DNA of 64,000 bases from Rodentibacter genomosp. 2 (GTDB lineage: Bacteria > Pseudomonadota > Gammaproteobacteria > Enterobacterales > Pasteurellaceae): positions 46,313 to 110,312 of the forward strand of contig MLHP01000010.1 in assembly GCA_001999425.1 (NCBI GenBank), in the 5' to 3' direction. The notes under the pieces are model-generated. The model worked only from the letters and a program-made list of their open reading frames with translations, was not told the origin of the DNA and ran no database searches. This document shows, in pieces, positions 56,779 to 64,000 of this stretch. Position 1 is the first letter of the stretch; every line of letters starts with the position of its first letter. The position numbers and the translations under genes were made by a program.

Positions 56779-58233
56779 ATGAGCAAACAAGAATTATATA
56801 GTATTGAGTTTTTAGATAATGAAAGAAAACCAATAGTATATTGCCATTTTGAGCTCTATATTAATGGTAGTTTAGTTACAAGTTTACCGCCAAGAGCAGA
56901 TAACAACGGAAAAGTGTGGTTCAATAAAGAACTGGTCGAATCAACGACAACGATATATAAAGTGTTAGAGCTTATCTTTTGGAGTGAAAAATTTCCTAGA
57001 ACTCAGCATTCTACAACAGATACATTTGTTTGGCCGGAAGGAAAAACATCAATCAAAGCATTGATGCCGGATACGTATATTATTAAGACTAGAGCACTTG
57101 CTAATGAAAATGATGAAGAGCAAGACTATGAGCGAGCTTATTACCTTGTAAGACAAGGCGATACTTGGGATAGCCTTGAGGTTAAATTAGGGGCTGATGC
57201 AGTTGAAGCATTAATATTTTATAATCGAACGATATATAGTGACAGGTTGGTTGAGGGGACAAAATTATACTATCCTTTGGGATTTAGAACGAGAAATGTA
57301 TCTTCTCAACAAGTACTTCAAAAAGAGAAAGGAACTGAAAAATCTGAGAAAAAAGTAGAAGCAAAACAAGTATCTTCAGAAAAAGAAAATAGTAAGAATA
57401 ATAAAAAGAATAGTACGATAGAGCAACGAAGTACGGCTAATGGGAAGCCTGTAGATGTTGTGGTTACAGAAGATGATAAATTGGTGTGTAAACATTGTGG
57501 TAAATCTTTAGTTCTCACTGAAGAGTTTATTGAGAAAATCATTGATAAAGTAAATAAATCAAAAGTACCAAAAGATTTTATACCAAGCTTGATTCTTGCC
57601 TCAAAAACATTATTCAGAAAATATAGATTAGATAGTTGCAGACAAGTAATCCATTTACTAGCACAGGCTAAACAAGAAAGTGGAGGATATAAAGCTTTTA
57701 GAGAATCATTAAATTATAGTAGGAAAACATATTCTGCTGAGAAATTATATAAACTATCAAAAACAGTTATTAATAAAGGATTTGATAGAAAGGGGTTGAC
57801 TAATTATAGTCAAGAACAAAGGTTAGAATATATAGATAAGAATTTACTTGGTAATGATAAAAATTATGGGAAACATTGCTACGGAATGGGTAAATACAAG
57901 GATAATGATTATAGAGGAAGAGGGTTCATTCACTTAACGCATTTCCCAACGTATCAGTCTTGTCATAACTACACTGGGTTGAACATTTTAGCTCATCCTG
58001 AAATTTTGGAAAATAATTACTTAGCTGCCATAGAGTCAGCCCTTTGGTTTTGGAATATTCATAATAAGATAGGAGATATTGCAGACAAAGATACTAAAAG
58101 TCTTTCAAATGATCAGATAATGAGGTCTTTGACTAAGATTATAAATACAGGTTTAGATGGTTATAAAAATCGAGTTCAATATAAGGTTGAAATCAGTAAA
58201 GTATTTTTTAATATGTTTGGAGAATGTAAATGA
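56779..58233 (+). CDS. LysM-GH19 peptidoglycan-hydrolase effector (T6SS type)
   Basis: This intact 484-residue protein has no signal peptide. Order: an N-terminal beta domain (1-110) and a LysM-like peptidoglycan-binding motif YLVRQGDTWDSLE (about 125-170). A Lys/Glu/Ser-rich linker (about 190-225) and a small CKHCGK zinc-knuckle-like motif (Cys237, Cys240) follow. The C-terminal GH19 lysozyme/chitinase-like domain (about 260-480) carries the likely catalytic Glu300 in AQAKQESGGY and YRGRGFIHLTHF. It follows the vgrG remnant by 35 bases and overlaps the immunity gene by four (ATGA). It presumably cleaves the peptidoglycan of rivals after T6SS delivery. The delivery route is inference. Confidence 0.78.
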   Translation: MSKQELYSIEFLDNERKPIVYCHFELYINGSLVTSLPPRADNNGKVWFNKELVESTTTIYKVLELIFWSEKFPRTQHSTTDTFVWPEGKTSIKALMPDTYIIKTRALANENDEEQDYERAYYLVRQGDTWDSLEVKLGADAVEALIFYNRTIYSDRLVEGTKLYYPLGFRTRNVSSQQVLQKEKGTEKSEKKVEAKQVSSEKENSKNNKKNSTIEQRSTANGKPVDVVVTEDDKLVCKHCGKSLVLTEEFIEKIIDKVNKSKVPKDFIPSLILASKTLFRKYRLDSCRQVIHLLAQAKQESGGYKAFRESLNYSRKTYSAEKLYKLSKTVINKGFDRKGLTNYSQEQRLEYIDKNLLGNDKNYGKHCYGMGKYKDNDYRGRGFIHLTHFPTYQSCHNYTGLNILAHPEILENNYLAAIESALWFWNIHNKIGDIADKDTKSLSNDQIMRSLTKIINTGLDGYKNRVQYKVEISKVFFNMFGECK

Positions 58234-58979
58234 TATTTAAAAAACTACTCTTCCCCCTATTCTTATTATTTTGTTCATTTTTTACACATTCAAATGATAT
58301 TAGTCAGATAAAAGATGAATATGGGAATACAATTTTTTTTAAAAGTGATATGGCATATGATCAAAGTATTGACATTATCCAACAAGATAAAAATGGATTA
58401 AAAAATTTTTTATTCAAACTTCCATATCTTGCCGAATCACCTGTTATTTATTTTTCATATTTTAGAAATATTAAAGGGAAAGGATATTATTTAATCGTAT
58501 CATCTACTATAAAACCAGGATTCAATAAGACTGGAATACCTTATGTTGATGATTATTTCAGTTATTACTTTTTTAAGTTAAATAATCAGCGCTACGAATT
58601 TGATCAAGGCTTATCAGATTACTTTGGAGAAGGAGGAGATATATACGATCTTAATGATATAAATAATGATAAGGTACTTTATCCTAATATAATATATTCT
58701 TATCCGTTTAAAAATAGAAAAGATATTGATAATGAGTTAGATGGTGTCCTTTTTAGAGAGTGGAATAGTGGCTCTATAAAAGATGGAAGAATTATTAATA
58801 AAACATTTTTCCAAGACGTTCCAAATTATGTTCAGGAAGAAAGAAGATATCTTATTAAAGGAGATAAATTTAAAGTTAAATCAATTAGTGCAAGATGGCT
58901 TGAAATTGTTTATAAAAATCCGAAAGGAAAATACTATACCGGTTGGGTTTTATGTAAAGATACATCAATTTGTGAATAG
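58230..58979 (+). CDS. Periplasmic immunity candidate for the LysM-GH19 effector
   Basis: The 249-residue protein has a signal peptide (hydrophobic residues 5-19, cleavage likely near THS-ND). Its C-terminal part resembles a bacterial SH3-like domain (RRYLIKGDKFKVKSISARW and YYTGWVLCKD). It starts inside the effector stop codon (ATGA overlap), so the two are translationally coupled. A secreted protein coupled to a peptidoglycan hydrolase fits an immunity protein. It is very AT-rich. No named family is recognised. Confidence 0.68.
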   Translation: MIFKKLLFPLFLLFCSFFTHSNDISQIKDEYGNTIFFKSDMAYDQSIDIIQQDKNGLKNFLFKLPYLAESPVIYFSYFRNIKGKGYYLIVSSTIKPGFNKTGIPYVDDYFSYYFFKLNNQRYEFDQGLSDYFGEGGDIYDLNDINNDKVLYPNIIYSYPFKNRKDIDNELDGVLFREWNSGSIKDGRIINKTFFQDVPNYVQEERRYLIKGDKFKVKSISARWLEIVYKNPKGKYYTGWVLCKDTSICE

Positions 58980-59078
58980 AAATTTAGTGCATTATTGAAG
59001 ATAATAATTATTAAATTACACTAAAATTATTATTGAATGCTTTGGATGAGGACTTTGGAATAACCCTAAACTATCTAA

Positions 59079-59258
59079 AAAGGGAAATCAAAGAGTTTAA
59101 ATAAGGGTAAAAAAGGGTATGAGCGCTTCTTAGAAATAGCAAAAAATAAAACATATCCATTTGGTTATAATAAAAATAAAGAAAAGCTAGATATGGGCAT
59201 ACAGGAACTGGAGCAGTTGATTTTGCAAGAAATAGATTGGAGAAACTATGATAAATAA
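59079..59258 (+). pseudogene. C-terminal remnant of a lost effector
   Basis: An open stretch encodes NKGKKGYERFLEIAKNK, FGYNKNKEKLDMGIQELEQL and ILQEIDWRNYDK before its stop at 59258. There is no start codon or ribosome site in proportion. Its stop lies 10 bases inside the next immunity-like gene, the same junction as in intact effector-immunity pairs. It reads as the tail of a toxin whose front was lost. Confidence 0.55.
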
Positions 59259-59646
59259 AATAGTATTAGTATTTTTTTATTTTTTTTCTAAAAATATTTA
59301 TGCTGAGAACTTTTGTTTTTCTATTGATGGCTCTAATAGAATTCTCATGATCTCACCAGATAGAGGTTATTTATCCTATTACCCAATTAATAAAAGAATA
59401 AGTCTAGAATTTAAAAATAGAGAAATTTTTGATGATGGAGGAGATAGTAACAAATTTACATTTTCTGAAAGTTATTATGAAATTATTAATGGAAAAAAAA
59501 CATCAGGGATATATACACTTATGATACAAAGTGGAAAAATTGATGAAGTTAACTACTATAATTCATCTACAAAGAAAAAAATGATCTTTAATAGAATATT
59601 TGGATCTAATTATCAGGTTTCTGATATATCTGGAAGATGCTATTAA
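59248..59646 (+). CDS. Small secreted protein, orphan immunity candidate
   Basis: The 132-residue product has an N-terminal signal peptide (cleavage likely after KNIYA) and two cysteines in the mature part (near residue 23 and at the C-terminal SGRCY) that could form a disulfide in the periplasm. It is rich in Lys, Ile, Ser and Tyr. It overlaps the tail of the toxin remnant before it, so I infer an immunity gene kept after its toxin was lost. No family recognised. Confidence 0.6.
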   Translation: MINKIVLVFFYFFSKNIYAENFCFSIDGSNRILMISPDRGYLSYYPINKRISLEFKNREIFDDGGDSNKFTFSESYYEIINGKKTSGIYTLMIQSGKIDEVNYYNSSTKKKMIFNRIFGSNYQVSDISGRCY

Positions 59647-59729
59647 CTATATGCTATTTTATAGTAATCAATAATTTGATTTCATTAGCTTTAAACTTAC
59701 TGGAAAGTTATCCGAGCTATTGAGTTTAA

Positions 59730-59846
59730 ACTTTATATCGGTATTTACTTAATAAAATAAGCCTAATGAAAAAGAGTGATATTTCAAATGAAACTATTCT
59801 AAAGCAGAAAAGATATTGGGATAATATTAAAGATGAAGAATATTAA
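59730..59846 (+). pseudogene. C-terminal remnant of a second lost effector
   Basis: The open stretch ends LMKKSDISNETILKQKRYW and DNIKDEEY, with the stop 14 bases inside the following secreted-protein gene. It has no upstream domain and no proper start. By position it mirrors the remnant at 59079-59258. Which toxin it came from cannot be told. Confidence 0.5.
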
Positions 59847-60675
59847 ATTATGTTTATTTGGGTTTATCCTTTCTTTTTTTTGTAAAGTATCGTGGGGAGG
59901 GTACTTTCTTAAAGACAATATACTCTTTTATAGTAGAGGTGATATACAAGCGAATATAAATATAGAAAAAAATTCAGATGATGATATTATTAATATAAAA
60001 TATAATATTTTTAATAAGCAAGTTGATGTCTATAGTTCTAGCTCGTCAAATTCATCTTATTATGTTTCATCAATAAAATATGATCACAATAAAAAATCAT
60101 TTATTCAGGAGCGTATTGAGTATGTTACTCCTTGTTCTTACTGTAATGATTTAAGAACAGAGTATTGTTCTATGTCTACACCAAAAGATATATCGAGAGT
60201 GGATTTTTCTGATATAGATGATAATACTATTACATGTTATCCCTCATATGAGGGAAAATTTAATGGTTCAGAATTTGATAAACTTGATTCTTTACTGAAA
60301 GCATTTAATTCAAATAAACAGTATATGAAGTCATTCTCTTGTGATGATATAAAAAATGTTGTAGGTAGATTTCCTAAAAAAGATAATTTAGATAAGTATA
60401 AAGCTATGATTTCATTTTTTAAGCTAGAAGGTGAATATTCTCTACTATCATGTTTAAGTAAAGAATTAAAGTTTTATAAAAAAGGAGTTTCTAAAAATAA
60501 AATTTATTTATATGATAATCCAAGAGATGAATACAAAACAAAGTTATATTTAATAGATGGAGATCATTTTTTATATTGGATGAATTTTCTTACTTGGAGC
60601 AAAAATGGTACTTTATTAATTATAGAGGTAAAAAAGAAATCAATATGTGGATCAAAGCCGATTCAGTTGATCTAA
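59833..60675 (+). CDS. Periplasmic SH3-like immunity candidate, C-terminus frameshifted
   Basis: The 280-residue product has a signal peptide (cleavage likely after KVSWG) and several cysteines (CSYC near residue 97). An SH3-like C-terminal domain begins at KIYLYDNPRDEYKTKLYLI (about residue 233), similar to the gene at 54843. A run of six T at 60565-60572 appears one T short. With seven T the frame would read FFILDEFSYLEQKWYFINY and end in INMWIKADSVDLN at 60680, exactly the tail expected from the other gene. As it stands the last 30 or so residues are out of frame. Confidence 0.62.
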   Translation: MKNIKLCLFGFILSFFCKVSWGGYFLKDNILFYSRGDIQANINIEKNSDDDIINIKYNIFNKQVDVYSSSSSNSSYYVSSIKYDHNKKSFIQERIEYVTPCSYCNDLRTEYCSMSTPKDISRVDFSDIDDNTITCYPSYEGKFNGSEFDKLDSLLKAFNSNKQYMKSFSCDDIKNVVGRFPKKDNLDKYKAMISFFKLEGEYSLLSCLSKELKFYKKGVSKNKIYLYDNPRDEYKTKLYLIDGDHFLYWMNFLTWSKNGTLLIIEVKKKSICGSKPIQLI

Positions 60676-60691
60676 ATTAATGACTATATAA

Positions 60692-60724
60692 ACCGCACTT
60701 TATAAAAAGTGCGGTTATTTTTTT
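60692..60724 (+). terminator. Cassette-end uptake-signal terminator 2
   Basis: ACCGCACTTTATAAAAAGTGCGGT followed by TATTTTTTTG and GTTCTTTTAAAAC, nearly the same as at 55620 and 63653. Confidence 0.83.
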
Positions 60725-60828
60725 GTTCTTTTAAAACTAGAATTTATCAACACAGACCGATATTGAAGAAGTTAAGTTAGATAAGCTGGCAGGGTGAAAT
60801 TGTCGACAGCAAACTGATTATTTATAAA

Positions 60829-61128
60829 GTGGATAGCGAATCGTCTTCTCAAAGTGCGGTCTATTTGATGGGATTTTTTCTGCTAAAACACGAGATAGCT
60901 TACCCTCAGGATAATATCTTTACGTTTTATTTGCTTTACCGCCATACAGCAAAAATTAGTGATTATGACGTATTGGGGGAAGAAATCCTTGTACAAACGA
61001 AATCGGCAGATAGGCATCCTGTGTTGATAAGGGAAAGTAGTCGGGCGATCGCCCACTTGGCAGACGGATTAACCTTGCTAATACAAAAATATCGGGATAA
61101 TAAAAGCAAGTTTGATGAAGTGGTTTAG
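60829..61128 (+). CDS. Unknown small protein, probably a gene fragment
   Basis: A 99-codon stretch can start at a GTG (60829), but the frame is open from 60781 and no good ribosome site is seen, so it is likely the remainder of a longer gene. It is less AT-rich than the immunity genes around it and contains an uptake signal (AAAGTGCGGTC at 60852), both suggesting an older, core-like origin. It has no signal peptide and no recognised domain. It directly precedes another toxin remnant. Confidence 0.4.
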   Translation: MDSESSSQSAVYLMGFFLLKHEIAYPQDNIFTFYLLYRHTAKISDYDVLGEEILVQTKSADRHPVLIRESSRAIAHLADGLTLLIQKYRDNKSKFDEVV

Positions 61129-61131
61129 TAG

Positions 61132-61275
61132 GAACAAAAAAGTGTTTATAAATCTGGAAAAGTAAAATATAGTGGTAACCATTTTGTTATACCGGACACA
61201 GTTTTTACAGATCCTACAAATTGGGAAAATGGCAGTTTTGTTTATATAACAGGTGTCAATAAACCACCTTCATAA
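61132..61275 (+). pseudogene. C-terminal remnant of a third lost effector
   Basis: The open stretch begins right after stop codons and reads YKSGKVKYSGNHFVIPDTVF then TDPTNWENGSFVYITGVNK before its stop. It has no start codon. It lies 57 bases before the next secreted-protein gene. By position and composition it looks like the tail of a toxin, but no family is recognised. Confidence 0.45.
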
Positions 61276-61331
61276 GGGAAATTAGAAGCCTCTGTGGTGG
61301 CAGCTCATACAATTTTTTGGAGAGTGATAAG

Positions 61332-61845
61332 ATGAAATATGTTTTGTTATTAATTCTATCCTGCTTTATTTTTTCCGATGTACTAGCTAAAGATATTAGT
61401 ATTCTAAATCCATGTACTAATGCCAATATTCCCTTAAATAAAGCATTATCAGATAAAAGTATTTTAATAAATAAAGAAGTTGGTTCAAAAAATGAAAAGA
61501 TGTTTTTGATCTCATATTTAGATAATAATGGATCTATTTGCTATGACAAAAAATATGATATTTTATTTAAAGTAAAGAATCAATATATATAACGATAAAC
61601 TTTTTAATGAGCTAGAAGATGTTTACCTTGATATTGGTATAATCAATAATACGTTTTTTATTGAGTTTGAATATGGAAATGGTCAATCTAATATTGAAAA
61701 ATATTACTTAGACGTAGATTTTGATAGTGTTTTTTTAAATAAAAAAGAAATTATTTACTCAAGAAGCGGAAAACCAAAGATTGTAAAACTAAAAAATATC
61801 AATATAAAAGATATTGAATTTTATAAACTTATTAACATTTATTAG
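61332..61845 (+). pseudogene. Secreted immunity candidate, frameshifted at a TA repeat
   Basis: The first 86 codons (61332-61592) encode a signal peptide (cleavage likely after SDVLA) and a short mature part. The frame ends in a (TA)4 repeat at 61584-61591. Adding one TA unit would continue into the downstream open stretch NDKLFNELEDVYLDIGII and on to the stop at 61845, giving about 170 residues. So either a TA unit was lost, or expression is switched by repeat slippage, or the assembly is wrong there. No family recognised. A hairpin terminator follows. Confidence 0.6.
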
Positions 61846-61869
61846 CTATATTTAAATAGAAACATTATT

Positions 61870-61906
61870 AAAACTACTATTAGTTTATCTGTAGTAGTTT
61901 TTATTT
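61870..61906 (+). terminator. Hairpin terminator
   Basis: AAAACTACTA and TAGTAGTTTT form a ten-base stem with a 12-base loop and a T-rich tail (TTATTTT). Unlike the other cassette ends it does not contain uptake signals. Confidence 0.75.
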
Positions 61907-62019
61907 TCTTAATAAGTCAATTTAAAATGGCTTATATATGCCTATACTTATAAAGTCACCATATAGTGAAGAATAGCTTCCATAAAGAAGTATTGAAAAG
62001 CTAATAAGTGAAGTAAGAA

Positions 62020-62307
62020 AGTCGGTTTGAGGCGGGAAAACTAAAAGGTTTACTGCTCAATCCAGCGGAACAACGACGTTTAACGGGAATTATCGTTCAG
62101 CATAAAAGCGAGTGGGCAAGGAGCCAATCAAGCAAATTTAATGAGCTTATTGCGTTGGCACGAAAATTGAATGATAACGACGCAGCGGATAGAATTCAAA
62201 AACGGGTGAATGATTTGGTGATTGATTTGAAGGCGGAGGGATTTGATAGTGAGCGGAAGGCGTATTATATGCATCCGTTGGGGGTGATTGGGTGGTTGGC
62301 AGCTTCA
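62020..62307 (+). repeat. Shared effector segment, copy 2 (288 bases)
   Basis: Copy of 53872-54159, equal in length and with about a dozen differences by eye. Here nothing of the N-terminal effector part precedes it: a TAA lies in frame six bases upstream. Confidence 0.88.
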
Positions 62308-62958
62308 GTAGGTGATTTTGATTGGTTTGAAACACCGTTGGTGAAGTTGATTTTATCTAAAGAATCTAAAGGCTCTTTTAATGCTTATAATATTACCAAT
62401 AAGAATGGTAAGCCTCGTGAAAGTCATTTTACTCCAACAGCACAATATCATATTGTTAAAATGACAATTGCAGATATAAGAGCTGCTCAAAAAAATAGAA
62501 TTGGTCCAGAAGGACTGTATTTATTTGCCGTGGGAATTGTTCAAATTATTCCTACAACTTTAGAGCAATTTTTGTCTTGGCTTAAGAAATATAAATCAAT
62601 TAATAGGGAAAACCAGTTATTTGATGAAGAATTTCAAAGATTAATGCCAATGTTCTTTTGGGAAGAGAAAGTAAGTAAGGTTTCATTATTTTTTCGAGGG
62701 AAAATAGGTGTGGATAAAGCTGCCTATGCGATATCTAGAGAATGGGCTTCGGCTGGAGTACCGAAAGGAGAGCCTACAGAACGTGGCAATATATCTGATG
62801 GTGGATTAATTACTTACTATGATGCTAAACCAGGTAATAAAGCTCATTATTCATCTGATGTGACAATCAAAGCATTGCATGACACTAAAAAAATGATTGA
62901 TGAGGCGGGTGGATATGATGTAGTTAGAGAAATTTCACTTTCAAAAATAAGAGGATAG
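62020..62958 (+). pseudogene. Lysozyme/transglycosylase-like effector module without its N-terminus
   Basis: The frame is open from 62017 with no usable start codon; only a TTG at 62155 and an internal ATG near 62269 are available. After the shared segment ending WLAAS the protein turns into a lysozyme-fold muramidase/transglycosylase-like domain. ILSKESKGSFNAYNI (with a likely catalytic Glu) and LFAVGIVQIIPTTLEQFL are typical of that fold, and DKAAYAISREWASAG follows. It reads as a toxin module parked without its delivery part, with its immunity gene one base downstream. It may be expressed only after recombination into the intact 5' region; this is inference. Confidence 0.65.
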
Positions 62959-62959
62959 T

Positions 62960-63631
62960 ATGAAAAAATTGTTATTTATTATATTTTTTACTTTTATTTC
63001 AAATGCTTATGCAGTGTCTTGTTTTACTAATGAGGAGAATAATAGGAATTTAGAAAAAATGAAATTTATTAATGAATTTTATGGAGATATTCATTCGATT
63101 GTTGATTGTAAAGATTCATCGTCAATAAATAAATTTGTATGCGATAGCGAGGATCTTAAAAATGGAATATTGTTGATGTCTAAAGGAAGAGTGTATGCTT
63201 ATGAAAATGCTACACATTCAGAAATTGGAGATCATATTACATTTAATGATGATTTTAAAAAAAGACTGAATAGTATTATAGATAAAGAAAAAAATAGAGA
63301 TGTTGCAATAAGGAAGCTATGTTATATAGTAAAACAAAAGCTTTCAGACGAGTTTGGCGGTGATTTTGATTTTCAACCTAATATTTATGAATCACTTGAA
63401 AGTAAAGAAAATAGAAATAGTATTGTAATTGATTCTTTTGGTGCAACTAGTGTTATTTATTTGGGAAATTCTTGTGATGCTATTATTGGTAGCTCAAAAG
63501 AAAAAGGGGTATGGTATAATGATGGAGATCAATTTGTAGTTGCTCTATCGAATAAGGATGGAGAATTTAAAGAGAAATACAGATTTAACTCTGATGATAA
63601 AGTTGCAAAGTTAAATTGTGTGAGACCATGA
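62960..63631 (+). CDS. Periplasmic immunity candidate for the lysozyme-like module
   Basis: The 223-residue protein has a signal peptide (MKKLLFIIFFTFISNAYA, cleavage likely after AYA) and six or so cysteines in the mature part, including CF near its start and LNCVRP at its end. It begins one base after the stop of the lysozyme-like module, the coupling expected of an effector-immunity pair. It is AT-rich and has no recognised family. It ends in the shared type of uptake-signal terminator. Confidence 0.66.
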   Translation: MKKLLFIIFFTFISNAYAVSCFTNEENNRNLEKMKFINEFYGDIHSIVDCKDSSSINKFVCDSEDLKNGILLMSKGRVYAYENATHSEIGDHITFNDDFKKRLNSIIDKEKNRDVAIRKLCYIVKQKLSDEFGGDFDFQPNIYESLESKENRNSIVIDSFGATSVIYLGNSCDAIIGSSKEKGVWYNDGDQFVVALSNKDGEFKEKYRFNSDDKVAKLNCVRP

Positions 63632-63652
63632 TAATGTTATTCTTAATAATTA

Positions 63653-63684
63653 ACCGCACTTTTTATAAAGTGCGGTTGTTTTTT
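63653..63684 (+). terminator. Cassette-end uptake-signal terminator 3
   Basis: ACCGCACTTTTTATAAAGTGCGGT, identical to the hairpin at 55620-55643, followed by TGTTTTTTGTTCTTTTAAAG. Confidence 0.85.
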
Positions 63685-63770
63685 GTTCTTTTAAAGCCTA
63701 TATTGAATTGAAGTTAATTAGATAAACCGCTTACCAACAAGATAAAGAAAGGGCTTAAAGATAACTTTTT

Positions 63771-63981
63771 ATTGCTAACTAAAAACCACCTTCTGTGAAG
63801 GTGGTTATAGCCTTAAAAGGCTTTGCCTGAATAAATCGACTCATAGAAAATCCTTTTGGAAGTTATCCCCATAACCCACATAAGGAAAAAATATGAGTCG
63901 ATTTAAGAAATCATCGCATGTGATTTGGCATTGTCAATATCATTTGGTTTGGACGCCGAAATGTCGTTTTAGAATATTAAA
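63771..63981 (+). mobile_element. IS200/IS605-type element, truncated second copy
   Basis: Nearly identical to 52831-53041, including the left hairpin (63786-63804) and the leader inverted repeat. Similarity stops after ATTAAA at 63981, where the sequence becomes unrelated (TGTAGAAGATC). It has the same orientation as the first copy. Confidence 0.85.
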
Positions 63982-64000
63982 TGTAGAAGATCAAACCCAA
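63893..64000 (+). pseudogene. Truncated IS200 transposase, fused in frame to other sequence
   Basis: The first 29 codons match TnpA (start ATGAGTCG, through CRFRIL). Then the frame continues as NVEDQTQ into unknown sequence to the window edge. Both the HVH motif and the catalytic Tyr are missing within the visible part, so it is not a working transposase. What lies beyond the junction is outside the window. Confidence 0.75.

Noticed and set aside
60781..61128. The unknown fragment as a diverged vgrG copy, because GTCGACAGCAAACTG resembles GCCGACGGCAAACTG in the vgrG remnant
   Set aside because: The resemblance covers about 18 bases and the protein after it does not follow the VgrG pattern.
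61846..62016. A further small gene between the TA-frameshifted gene and the lysozyme-like module
   Set aside because: Only a hairpin terminator and AT-rich sequence with stops in all plus-strand frames were seen.
52831..63981. The island as a composite transposon moved by its flanking IS200 copies
   Set aside because: IS200-type elements transpose as single strands and are not known to move large segments as composites, and the second copy is broken. Recombination between the copies is more plausible.
1..64000. tRNA, rRNA or CRISPR arrays
   Set aside because: No cloverleaf-like segment, rRNA sequence or regularly spaced repeats were noticed on reading both strands. Frequent short repeats are uptake signals.

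Overview
The window looks like a chromosome segment of a member of the Pasteurellaceae, most likely an Aggregatibacter or a close Haemophilus relative. The strongest sign is the 9-mer AAGTGCGGT and its complement ACCGCACTT, the DNA uptake signal of this family, which occurs many times. Pairs of it in inverted orientation sit as hairpin terminators between genes. Several gene blocks (bcr-rsuA-DUF1919-maeB, fdhD to rsmC, uvrD-dppBCDF, udk-dcd-AsmA-like-sotB next to afuABC) are, as far as I recall, arranged much as in H. influenzae. The trehalose operon fits trehalose-fermenting Aggregatibacter better than H. influenzae. Species is inference. || Positions 1-52.8 kb are ordinary core genome with about one gene per kb: an alanine/sodium symporter, Bcr efflux, rsuA, a DUF1919 protein, maeB, cmoB, rng, a YbhB-type protein, the treR-treB-treC trehalose system (with a clear operator and a CRP site), rsmC, a small lipoprotein, holD-rimI, and a complete formate dehydrogenase locus (fdhE, fdxI, fdxH, selenocysteine-containing fdxG, divergent fdhD). 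Next come an AfuA-like binding protein behind a TPP riboswitch, uvrD with a LexA box, dppBCDF, the udk-dcd-AsmA-like-sotB operon, afuABC with a CRP site, anaerobic nrdD with paired NrdR boxes and an FNR site, grpE, nadK, SOS-regulated recN, two small membrane proteins, hrpA, a glycosyltransferase, nudF and cpdA. || Positions 52.8-64.0 kb are accessory. Two same-orientation copies of an IS200-type element (the second one broken) bracket about 10 kb of AT-rich DNA that reads as a graveyard and store of type VI secretion style peptidoglycan-hydrolase effector and immunity cassettes. In order: a GH19-like effector broken by one in-frame TGA plus an SH3-like periplasmic immunity candidate; a 5'-truncated, twice frameshifted vgrG; an intact LysM plus GH19 effector with its overlapping immunity gene; three immunity-like genes that keep only the last codons of their lost toxins; and a lysozyme/transglycosylase-like effector without its N-terminus, plus immunity. 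The first and last effectors share a nearly identical 288-base segment that ends at the same codon, after which the toxin domains are unrelated. Three cassettes end in the same uptake-signal hairpin terminator. Several immunity candidates carry frameshifts in homopolymer or TA repeats. No structural T6SS genes, tRNA, rRNA or CRISPR are seen in the window.
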